6,252 nucleotides of DNA from Caldifarciminota bacterium (lineage in GTDB: Bacteria > Hydrothermota > Hydrothermia > UBA1063 > CAJXJZ01). The notes beneath the pieces were generated by a model. It worked only from the letters and a program-made list of their open reading frames with translations. It was not told the DNA's origin and did not search any database. The DNA lies in NCBI GenBank assembly GCA_027033555.1, contig JALVLE010000026.1, forward strand, positions 1-6,252. Direction: 5' to 3'. Below are positions 1-5,917 of the stretch, one piece after another. How positions within the stretch are numbered: position 1 is the first letter of the stretch; each line of letters begins with the position of its first letter. The position numbers were made by a program, and so were the translations under genes.

Positions 1-1327
1 ACTCTGGAGGAATCCACCTAACATCTTTAATATGTTCAAGAGCCCTTTTTCTCAAATCCTTGTGATCCACACTCAAGAACCACTGGGTTGTTGCTCTGAA
101 AATAAGAGGAGACTTACATCTCCAGCAGTGTGGATAACTGTGTGTTATCTTGTCATAGTGAACATATGCGCCTTTTTCTTTAAGGACTTCAACAACCTTT
201 TCTGATGCCTGTTCGGTGTCAAGGCCCTCAAAGCCTGGAGCCTCTTTTGTAAACCTCCCATCCTCATTAACAGGAGAAATAACCGGCAGATTGTATTTTC
301 TACCTGCCTCAAAGTCCTCCCTACCATGTCCAGGTGCTATGTGAACAATACCGGTTCCATCCTCTGTTGTAATATAATCTGCAAGTATTCCCAGGGACTC
401 CCTGTCAATAAACGGGTGAAGGAATACCTTATGTTCAAAATGTGTACCCTTGTGTTTTTCCAGAACTCTATAGTTTGCCCATTTAAGTATCTCAACGTTC
501 CTCTTGAGAGTTCCCTCTGCAAGGATGTATTTTGTGCCATTCACCTCAACTATTACATAATCAAGGTCAGGATGGAAGGCAAGAGCAACGTTTGATATAA
601 TAGTCCACGGAGTTGTTGTCCATACAAGGGCATACACATCACTGTCCTTTTCCTTCATTCTAAACCACAGAGAGGGAGAATCTATATCCTTGTACTCAAT
701 TTCAGCCATTGCAAGTGCCGTTTTACATGTAGGACACCAGTGAATGGGCATCTTGCTTCTGTAAACATACCCCTGTTCAACCAAATCCGCCAGTATCTCA
801 AGTTCCTTTGCCTCATACTCTGGTGCCATGGTAAGATAAGGATTATTCCAGTCTCCTAAAACACCAAGTCTCTTAAACTCCTCCTTCTGAATATTAACCC
901 ACTTTTCTGCAAATTTTCTTGCCTTCTCTCTTATAAGGAGTTTAACCTCTGTTTTCTTTAGATTCTCATAACTCTTTGCAAGTTCCTTTATTTTAGGGTC
1001 ACTCTTTACTACCTCGTTCTCAATTGGCATACCATGATTATCCCACCCAGGAATAAAGGGGGTTTTATAGCCAAGCAATGCATGATATTTCACCACAATG
1101 TCCTTCAGAATCTTATTCAGCGCCTGACCAAGATGTATGTGATTGTTGGAATAAGGTGGTCCATCGTGGAGTATAAACTCCTCTCTGCCCTCTCTCTCCT
1201 TAAGCAGCTTTTCGTATATGCGTGCACCTTCCCACTCTTTTATAAATTCAGGTTCCCTTTTTGGCAAATTCCCCCTCATTGGAAAATCTGTTTTCGGAAG
1301 ATTCAACGTATCTTTGTAGTCTTTCAT
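1..1327 (-). CDS. ileS: Isoleucyl-tRNA synthetase, N-terminal part (3' end outside window)
   Basis: Class Ia aminoacyl-tRNA synthetase that charges tRNA-Ile and edits misactivated valine in the cytoplasm. An open frame of 442 codons runs from ATG at 1327 to the window edge, about half of a usual ~900-residue IleS, so the C-terminal catalytic half (KMSKS loop) and anticodon-binding domain are not visible. Landmarks in order: DGPPYSNNHIHLGQ, with the HIGH-equivalent at residues 65-68 reading HLGQ; GWDNHGMPIE around 94-103; a first Cys pair in HWCPTC (C198, C201); the CP1 editing domain with TTTPWT (237-242) and GTGIVHIAPGHGREDF, whose Asp (D338) matches the conserved editing Asp; and a second Cys pair in HCWRC (C401, C404) followed by the return to the Rossmann fold (TQWF). 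The start is fixed by AGGAGG four bases upstream. It is the third gene of a minus-strand run, 13 nt after the small envelope gene. The reading is intact with no frameshift in the visible part. Identification is very secure; the HLGQ motif is the oddity. Confidence 0.97.
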   Translation of the reverse strand, partial: MKDYKDTLNLPKTDFPMRGNLPKREPEFIKEWEGARIYEKLLKEREGREEFILHDGPPYSNNHIHLGQALNKILKDIVVKYHALLGYKTPFIPGWDNHGMPIENEVVKSDPKIKELAKSYENLKKTEVKLLIREKARKFAEKWVNIQKEEFKRLGVLGDWNNPYLTMAPEYEAKELEILADLVEQGYVYRSKMPIHWCPTCKTALAMAEIEYKDIDSPSLWFRMKEKDSDVYALVWTTTPWTIISNVALAFHPDLDYVIVEVNGTKYILAEGTLKRNVEILKWANYRVLEKHKGTHFEHKVFLHPFIDRESLGILADYITTEDGTGIVHIAPGHGREDFEAGRKYNLPVISPVNEDGRFTKEAPGFEGLDTEQASEKVVEVLKEKGAYVHYDKITHSYPHCWRCKSPLIFRATTQWFLSVDHKDLRKRALEHIKDVRWIPPE

Positions 1328-1331
1328 ATTG

Positions 1332-1337
1332 CCTCCT
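1332..1337 (-). promoter_or_regulatory. Ribosome binding site of ileS
   Basis: AGGAGG lies four bases before the ATG at 1327 on the minus strand, in the 13-nt gap after the stop of the preceding gene. It decides the ileS start. Confidence 0.85.
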
Positions 1338-1340
1338 ATT

Positions 1341-1736
1341 TTAACGTATTACGAAAAATAAAAGATAACCCATACCTAAAAATACCAGGGTACTCAAAAA
1401 ACCTTTTACCGAGGTATTTTCAATGCCCCCCACTTTATCTCCCTTTTTCAAACTGATCTTAAAAGAATCCTTTTTTCCATCAACTTCTATAAACAAAAAA
1501 GAACCTTTCATATCTTCTTTCACCGGCCCCACAACAAAGCTATGAAACCCCGTATTTTTTGAAACAACAAAACCTTGCTTGTACATTTCAAACAACACCT
1601 CTTTGCAGATTTTATATGGAGCTTTACATTCCATTTTGATCATTTCTCCTCTTTCTATCCCCATAGAATCAAGCATAGAAGAAACCTTAAAAGGAAAAAG
1701 TATCCCATTTAGCACCAATAAAAGGGCAAGTTTCAC
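1341..1736 (-). CDS. Small exported or membrane-anchored protein of unknown function
   Basis: I do not recognise this 131-residue protein. Visible features: a hydrophobic N-terminus (KLALLLVLNGILFPF, residues 2-16) that looks like a signal peptide or signal anchor; a middle region of about 85 polar residues with two cysteines (C37, C44) and β-rich, Lys-rich stretches; and a C-terminal hydrophobic segment (about 112-130) ending in a single Arg, like a tail anchor. This predicts a protein facing the outside with one or two membrane attachments. The start is GTG at 1736. No other ATG, GTG or TTG lies in frame back to the stop of the upstream gene, and the Shine-Dalgarno is poor (GAAAG abuts the start; AGGA is about 14 nt off). 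An alternative start at Met21 has AAGG eight bases upstream but would lose the signal-like segment. It sits between a DUF2207 gene (51 nt upstream, same frame) and ileS (13 nt downstream), so it is probably co-transcribed. Its position suggests an envelope role linked to the DUF2207 protein; that is inference. Confidence 0.7.
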   Translation of the reverse strand: MKLALLLVLNGILFPFKVSSMLDSMGIERGEMIKMECKAPYKICKEVLFEMYKQGFVVSKNTGFHSFVVGPVKEDMKGSFLFIEVDGKKDSFKISLKKGDKVGGIENTSVKGFLSTLVFLGMGYLLFFVIR

Positions 1737-1787
1737 CTTTCTATTATCCGTCCTAACGCTTGGAGAGTCAAGGAGATAGCAAGAAAA

Positions 1788-3608
1788 TCACCATGCTCCT
1801 CCTCCACCACCACCTGCGCCACCGCCTGAGAAGCTACCACCTGAGCCACCTCCAGAGCCAGAAGAGGAAGAAGAAGGAGCAAGACTTGATTGCATTGAAG
1901 AAATCATATTTGAAAATCCCATACTTCCTGTGACATGCACAGTGGTAAGACCCGCTTTTTCCCTTAATACCTCGTAAACCTCTGCAAACACTTCAGCCCA
2001 TTTCTTCTCCTCCCCGAATGCAACTGCGTAAGGCAAAAGGTCTTTAAACATTTTTGGATTCTCAAGTGCAAATCTCTTAAGTCTGTCCTTTTCAACTCTG
2101 TGGATAAACTCCCTCAGCCCCTTCAATTTCCGGAGCATCTCCACACCTTTTTTTGTTTTCCTTGGCAAGTATCTGCCAAATATTATTACAATTGCACTGG
2201 CAACAGACATTGAGAGTATCCCAATCCATATTCGGACGGGGTTTGATAAAGAGAGGGGAATAAAAAGTAAAGACGCCATCGCAATCAAAACGCCCATTGC
2301 AGCATACTTATTCCTTATTTTTGCAGGATTTCCTGCAAAAAATCCCCTCATAGTCAAGCGCTTATATATCAGGTCTCTTACATCGTCAAAAACCACAAAA
2401 TACATATTTCTGAGAGAAGAAAGGACCACCACAGGGTAACGCTTTCTAAGGCTCTCAAGCCTTTCCAAAAACTCTGCATATTCTGGATTTTTATCCTTTT
2501 TCTTATTGAGCTTCTTTATAAGCTCATTAATTCCTGTGGGATCATCTTCAATGTGAATTTTTTCAAGTAACCGTTCCAGCTTATCTTTGTCCAGTTTACT
2601 GCCTTTAATTTCAATTTTATCTGCATCCTCATGTGCTATGAACAACGTATTAAGTATTTCACACTGATAATCCTCAAGTCCATCGTCACAGTCTTTTAGC
2701 TTTACCAACACAAAATCCTTTTTATCTGGGGTCTCTTCTATACTAATATAACCATTGATAGCAAGATTCAAAATTTCAGCTGTAAAGTCTCGTGGATTCA
2801 CTACCTCATCTATAAGTGCTCCAGCTTCTATTGGTGTGAGTTCTGCTGGAGGCTCATACGTTGTAGCAATTGAACCCATTTCCGGGTCCCTCCCATACTT
2901 CAGCCATTTCCTGTACATAATAATAAATACCACCACGGGTATAAGAATAGGCCAGAAAATACTAAACTTCCACCAGAATTTCACCATAGGCCCTGGTTGG
3001 AGAAAAGTGCCGGGAGGAAAGTCAGCCACAACAGTCATACCTGAATAAGCAGGTAGCCCCTTTATGGTCTCACAGATCAATGTTTCTCCCTCTAAATGAC
3101 ACTTACAATCCTTCTCCGTGGAGCCCACCCTTCCTGTGAAACACTCAAATTTCTTCACACTCACCCCCTCAGGGGGTCTCATACTAAAGCGTGCATGGGC
3201 GATTCTTGTATTCCAGTAATTTCCTGTAACATTCCAGACAAGCCTGTCAGCCTGCGTGGTATCAAAAACCACATATTTCATAGAATAATCTATCATATAG
3301 GTATTTATTCCGCTAACAAGCCAGTTCGGACTCCCAATTTTAATTAAAATGTCCCTGGCACGCCTGGTTATTTTATGCGTTTCACTTTCGGTAGTTACGT
3401 TATAGACCCTTTCTACCTTCAGGTTTACCGGGTGTCCTCTATAGTAAGTAGGAATAAATCTAAAAATACCATGCCTTTTTTCCCCGTCAAAATCAACCGT
3501 TATAATCTCTCTCACGTTAATGGTATTGTCCTTTAAAAGCTCAGCCCTCACGTCAAAATCCTTAATATACCAGGCAAAAACCAATCTTGCTATTAAAAAT
3601 ATTTGCAT
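1788..3608 (-). CDS. DUF2207 family membrane protein with Gly/Ser-rich C-terminal tail
   Basis: A 606-residue membrane protein matching the DUF2207 family (Pfam PF09972), whose function is unknown. Order of parts: a short hydrophobic N-terminus (about 1-14, signal-like although it carries Arg8); an extracytoplasmic β-rich domain (about 18-205) with the family's HGIFRFIP motif at 47-53 and four cysteines (C156, C168, C170, C179); a first transmembrane helix at about 214-232, followed by YRKWLKYGRDPE; a cytoplasmic domain with ELTPIEAGALIDE (256-268) and NLAINGYISIEE (281-292) and a Lys/Glu-rich helical stretch (about 330-395); two close transmembrane helices at about 435-455 and 458-478; a family-typical REFIHRVEKDRLKRF and PYAVAFGEEKKWAEVF region (499-541); and a low-complexity Ser/Gly tail (579-606) ending in Trp. 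Length and tail are usual for the family. The ATG at 3608 is set by AGGAGGG five bases upstream. It is the first gene of a run leading to a small envelope protein and ileS. Family membership is clear; the biochemical role is not known. Confidence 0.9.
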   Translation of the reverse strand: MQIFLIARLVFAWYIKDFDVRAELLKDNTINVREIITVDFDGEKRHGIFRFIPTYYRGHPVNLKVERVYNVTTESETHKITRRARDILIKIGSPNWLVSGINTYMIDYSMKYVVFDTTQADRLVWNVTGNYWNTRIAHARFSMRPPEGVSVKKFECFTGRVGSTEKDCKCHLEGETLICETIKGLPAYSGMTVVADFPPGTFLQPGPMVKFWWKFSIFWPILIPVVVFIIMYRKWLKYGRDPEMGSIATTYEPPAELTPIEAGALIDEVVNPRDFTAEILNLAINGYISIEETPDKKDFVLVKLKDCDDGLEDYQCEILNTLFIAHEDADKIEIKGSKLDKDKLERLLEKIHIEDDPTGINELIKKLNKKKDKNPEYAEFLERLESLRKRYPVVVLSSLRNMYFVVFDDVRDLIYKRLTMRGFFAGNPAKIRNKYAAMGVLIAMASLLFIPLSLSNPVRIWIGILSMSVASAIVIIFGRYLPRKTKKGVEMLRKLKGLREFIHRVEKDRLKRFALENPKMFKDLLPYAVAFGEEKKWAEVFAEVYEVLREKAGLTTVHVTGSMGFSNMISSMQSSLAPSSSSSGSGGGSGGSFSGGGAGGGGGGAW

Positions 3609-3613
3609 ATTTA

Positions 3614-3620
3614 CCCTCCT
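3614..3620 (-). promoter_or_regulatory. Ribosome binding site of the DUF2207 gene
   Basis: AGGAGGG lies five bases (TAAAT) before the ATG at 3608 on the minus strand. The surrounding AAGGAGGGTAAATATG is almost identical to the initiation region of the carbamate kinase gene in this window. Confidence 0.85.
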
Positions 3621-3627
3621 TATTTTA

Positions 3628-3656
3628 AAATTATTTTAACCCAAATCCCGTGTAAA
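3628..3656 (-). promoter_or_regulatory. Possible σ70-like promoter for the DUF2207-ileS gene group
   Basis: Reading the minus strand, TTTACA (3656-3651) is followed after 17 bases by TAATTT (3633-3628). Transcription would start near 3621, directly at the ribosome binding site, giving a very short leader. An overlapping alternative -10 is TAAAAT at 3638-3633 with a poorer -35. The region is AT-rich, so chance matches are likely. The main support is that a promoter is needed here: no gene precedes the DUF2207 gene on this strand until rmlB, which is followed by a hairpin. Confidence 0.3.
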
Positions 3657-3686
3657 ATAAAAAGGCAGACAGAGGATACTTTATAA

Positions 3687-3893
3687 ATAAAATATGCGAT
3701 GCCGAGAACATCAGATGTTACATTAAAACTGTATAACCTAAGTGGAAGAGAGGTAAAGAGGACAAGTACACACTCAGGCATAGGTTATCACGAAGTAAAC
3801 ATACCTCTTGACATATTGCACAGAGGCATATACTTTGTAGAAATGAGAGCAGATGATTACAGGGGAGTAAAGAAAATAGTGGTAATTAAGTAG
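3687..3893 (+). pseudogene. Remnant of a secreted protein: type IX-style C-terminal sorting domain only
   Basis: The only plus-strand coding signal. The frame reads IKYAMPRTSDVTLKLYNLSG, then REVKR, a GYHEVNIPL strand, HRGIYFVEMRA, and ends KKIVVIK before TAG. This is the classic pattern of the Por/type IX secretion C-terminal sorting domain (type A, TIGR04183-like: V.LKIYNL.G.EV, GIYFV.., K.VVIK end), which normally sits at the end of long secreted proteins. From the ATG at 3699 only 64 residues remain, with no signal peptide and no cargo domain. Homology continues upstream of that ATG (IKYA) until an in-frame TAA at 3684, and there is no Shine-Dalgarno before the ATG. I therefore read it as the 3' end of a decayed or deleted gene rather than a working short gene. 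Only 78 nt separate it from the DUF2207 start, so the lost 5' part is not in this locus. The alternative is a short expressed protein, which seems unlikely because the domain does not work alone. A hairpin 14 nt downstream may be its old terminator. Confidence 0.72.
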
Positions 3894-3907
3894 ATGTAGA
3901 TAAATTT

Positions 3908-3943
3908 AAGGTGGACTGCCATTTTTAAAAGGCAGTCCACCTT
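3908..3943. terminator. 13-bp perfect hairpin, likely bidirectional terminator
   Basis: AAGGTGGACTGCC (3908-3920) is exactly complementary to 3931-3943, with a 10-base A/T loop (ATTTTTAAAA). It begins 20 nt past the stop of rmlB on the minus strand and 14 nt past the stop of the plus-strand sorting-domain remnant, so it sits between two convergent 3' ends, as bidirectional terminators do. The tails are weak: CTTTCAAAAA on plus and AAATTTA on minus, neither a proper T-run. Intrinsic termination may thus be inefficient, and an mRNA 3'-end stabilising role is also possible. Confidence 0.7.
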
Positions 3944-3963
3944 TCAAAAACCATTTGAGTTCA

Positions 3964-4983
3964 TTATCTGGTATCATAATTTTTCCTGTAATACTCCTCA
4001 AAATCTCTGGTCTTGATGGTGTTTATCCAGTCTAAATTATCCAGGTACCACTTTACTGTTTCAGAAAGTGCAATGTCAAACGGGTAAGTGGGTTTGAATC
4101 CTATCTCCTTTTCTATTTTATCAGTAGATAGGGCGTATCTTACATCATGAGCCGGACGGTCCTTTACAAAGGCTATAAGAGCACTGAGCCCTTCTTCACC
4201 GGTAAAATCTTCATAAATTTTAATGACCTTATCCACCAGCTCTATGTTTTCAATCTCCGTATCCCCTCCAATGTTGTATATTTCCCCGCTTCTTCCTTTA
4301 AAAAGGACATTTTTTATGGCAAGGGCATTGTCTTTTACGTATATCCAGTTTCTTTTCTGCCTTCCATTCCCATAAACCGGTATCTTTCGCTTTTCCATAA
4401 GACTCAGAATAATTACGGGTATAAACTTTTCCGGGTACTGATTGGGGCCGAAGTTATTGGAACTACGGGTAATTACAACGTCAACACCAAAGGTTTTGTA
4501 ATAGGAAAGGGCTATCAAATCTGCTGCTGCCTTACTTGAGGAATATGGGCTTGTCGGATTCAATGGGTAGTTCTCATCAGCATACCCTGTGAGAATGGGG
4601 CCATACACCTCATCAGTGGACACCTGCAAAAGCCTTAACCCGTACTTCTTGGCTACCTCAAGCAGTACTATAGTACCTTTTATATTTGTCTCGTAAAAGG
4701 GTTCTGGATTCAGAATGGACCTGTCAACATGGGTTTCAGCCGCAAAATTTACTATGGCTTTTATTTTGTATGTTTTTACAACTTCCTCAACCTTTTCCCT
4801 ATCCGCAATATCCCCTTTTACAAATATAAAATTTTCATAATTTTCAATCTCTTTGAGATTAAGCAGACTCCCGGCGTACGTGAGTTTATCCAAAACAACA
4901 GTGTATATTCCTTCCTTTACAAGTAACCGTGCAAAATGACTGCCAATAAATCCTGCACCTCCTGCTACTAAAATCCTTTTCAC
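3964..4983 (-). CDS. rmlB: dTDP-glucose 4,6-dehydratase
   Basis: Converts dTDP-glucose to dTDP-4-keto-6-deoxyglucose, the shared intermediate for dTDP-L-rhamnose and other deoxysugars of surface glycans; an NAD-dependent, cytoplasmic extended short-chain dehydrogenase. The 339 residues match the family's usual length. Landmarks: the GGAGFIGS dinucleotide-binding loop (8-15), DKLTYAG (32-38), NFAAETHVDRSI (79-90), TDEVYG (123-128) carrying the Asp-Glu catalytic pair, YSSSK (147-151) as the YxxxK catalytic motif, NNFGPNQYPEKFIP (176-189), NGRQKRNWIYVKDNA (206-220) and DRPAHDVRYALSTDKI (275-290). The start is GTG at 4983, overlapping the TGA of the carbamate kinase gene as GTGA. No well-placed Shine-Dalgarno is seen (AGGAAGG is about 19 nt away), so translational coupling is likely. 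No later start keeps the nucleotide-binding motif. No rmlA, rmlC or rmlD follows; a hairpin follows instead, so the partner enzymes must be encoded elsewhere. TDP-glucose specificity, rather than UDP- or GDP-sugar, is inferred from the close match to RmlB signatures. Confidence 0.94.
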   Translation of the reverse strand: MKRILVAGGAGFIGSHFARLLVKEGIYTVVLDKLTYAGSLLNLKEIENYENFIFVKGDIADREKVEEVVKTYKIKAIVNFAAETHVDRSILNPEPFYETNIKGTIVLLEVAKKYGLRLLQVSTDEVYGPILTGYADENYPLNPTSPYSSSKAAADLIALSYYKTFGVDVVITRSSNNFGPNQYPEKFIPVIILSLMEKRKIPVYGNGRQKRNWIYVKDNALAIKNVLFKGRSGEIYNIGGDTEIENIELVDKVIKIYEDFTGEEGLSALIAFVKDRPAHDVRYALSTDKIEKEIGFKPTYPFDIALSETVKWYLDNLDWINTIKTRDFEEYYRKNYDTR

Positions 4984-5915
4984 GGTGTTATAATGGTGCC
5001 AGCCTTCCTCTCAAGTGCCTCTCTGGCTCTTTCTATTGATGTAATTATAACCACTTCACCACCATTTTCAAGAAAAGTGATTGCTGCTTCTATTTTGGGG
5101 CCCATGCTTCCTGCTGCAAAATGTCCCTCTTTATAATACTTCTTTATTTCACCAAGTGAAACCTCCTTTAACTCCTTCTGATCCGGTTTCCCAAAGTTTA
5201 TGTAAGCATAAGGCACCTGCGTGAGTATAACAAGCATGCTTGCCCCTATTTCAAGTGCTAAAAGTGCAGAGGCTCTATCTTTATCTATAACCGCCTGTAC
5301 ACCTTCCAACATGCCATTTTTTTCCACCACAGGTACTCCTCCACCACCTGACGCTATAACCACAGTACCCTCCTCGTAGAGTTTTTTTATAATTGGAGCC
5401 TCAATGGTTTTCTTGGGAATAGGTGATGGCACCACCCTTCTCCATCCCCTCCCTGCATCTTCGCGAACTTCCCATCCGTACTTTTTCGCAAGCTCCCTGG
5501 CCTCTTCCTCAGACATAAAATCACCAACAGGTTTTGAGGGGTTTTGAAATCCAGGGTCATTCTCATCAACCACCACCTGAGTTACAATCGCCACAACCTC
5601 CCTTTTAATATTGTGCTTTCTAAAAGAATTCCTCAAGCTCCTTGCCATTATATACCCTATCCATCCCTCCGTATTGGCATTCAAAGCGTCAAGCGGAAAG
5701 GGAGGAAATTTTTCCTGCAAACAAAGATTCCTTAAAACTTCTATTCCAACCTGTGGACCATTTCCATGAGTCATAACCACGTTGTAACCGCTTTTGAAAA
5801 TCTCTATGAGCTTTTCTACTGTGATTTGAACGTTTTTAGCCTGATAGTCAAAGGTTTTCGGCTCCCCTTTCCTTAAAAGAGCATTTCCCCCAAGCGCAAT
5901 AACTGCATTCTTCAT
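4980..5915 (-). CDS. arcC: Carbamate kinase
   Basis: Catalyses the reversible transfer of phosphate between carbamoyl phosphate and ADP, giving ATP and carbamate. It usually works in fermentative arginine, citrulline, agmatine or purine/allantoin breakdown, or in the reverse direction to make carbamoyl phosphate. The 311 residues fit the family (about 310). Amino-acid-kinase landmarks: ALGGNAL (7-13), THGNGPQVG (49-57), Lys128 in PSKPVGDF, the carbamate-kinase-specific DAGRGWRRVVPSP (153-165), ASGGGGVPV (188-196), IDKDRASALLA (210-220), TQVPYAYINFG (232-242) and GSMGPKIEAA (269-278). The ATG at 5915 lies two bases after the acpS stop, and its AAGGAGG is built from the last codons of acpS. Its own TGA overlaps the rmlB start. 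No arginine deiminase or carbamoyltransferase gene is in view, so the pathway served cannot be told from this window. All expected active-site segments are intact. Confidence 0.95.
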   Translation of the reverse strand: MKNAVIALGGNALLRKGEPKTFDYQAKNVQITVEKLIEIFKSGYNVVMTHGNGPQVGIEVLRNLCLQEKFPPFPLDALNANTEGWIGYIMARSLRNSFRKHNIKREVVAIVTQVVVDENDPGFQNPSKPVGDFMSEEEARELAKKYGWEVREDAGRGWRRVVPSPIPKKTIEAPIIKKLYEEGTVVIASGGGGVPVVEKNGMLEGVQAVIDKDRASALLALEIGASMLVILTQVPYAYINFGKPDQKELKEVSLGEIKKYYKEGHFAAGSMGPKIEAAITFLENGGEVVIITSIERAREALERKAGTIITP

Positions 5916-5917
5916 AT

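Noticed and set aside
326..595. Plus-strand open frame of 89 codons
   Set aside because: It is antisense to the IleS editing domain, which is intact on the minus strand.
1034..1456. Plus-strand open frame of 140 codons
   Set aside because: It lies antisense to the ileS start and the small envelope gene. Composition is unlike a real protein and there is no ribosome binding site; the minus-strand genes explain the region.
1737..1787. Possible terminator between the DUF2207 gene and the small gene
   Set aside because: Only a 4-bp CTTG/CAAG pairing is seen with no T-run, so nothing separates the genes transcriptionally.
1788..1874. Tandem repeat of TCCACC/GCCACC-like units on the plus strand
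   Set aside because: It simply encodes the Gly/Ser tail of the DUF2207 protein; the units are irregular and not a separate repeat element.
2755..3048. Plus-strand open frame of 97 codons
   Set aside because: It is antisense to conserved DUF2207 segments (GRDPE, TPIEAGALIDE) and has no independent coding evidence.
3165..3177. CCCCCTCAGGGGG palindrome
   Set aside because: It lies inside the DUF2207 coding sequence (Arg-Pro-Pro-Glu-Gly-Val codons) with no T-run and no gene end nearby.
4147..4539. Plus-strand open frame of 130 codons
   Set aside because: It is the antisense shadow of rmlB, whose conserved motifs cover the same bases.
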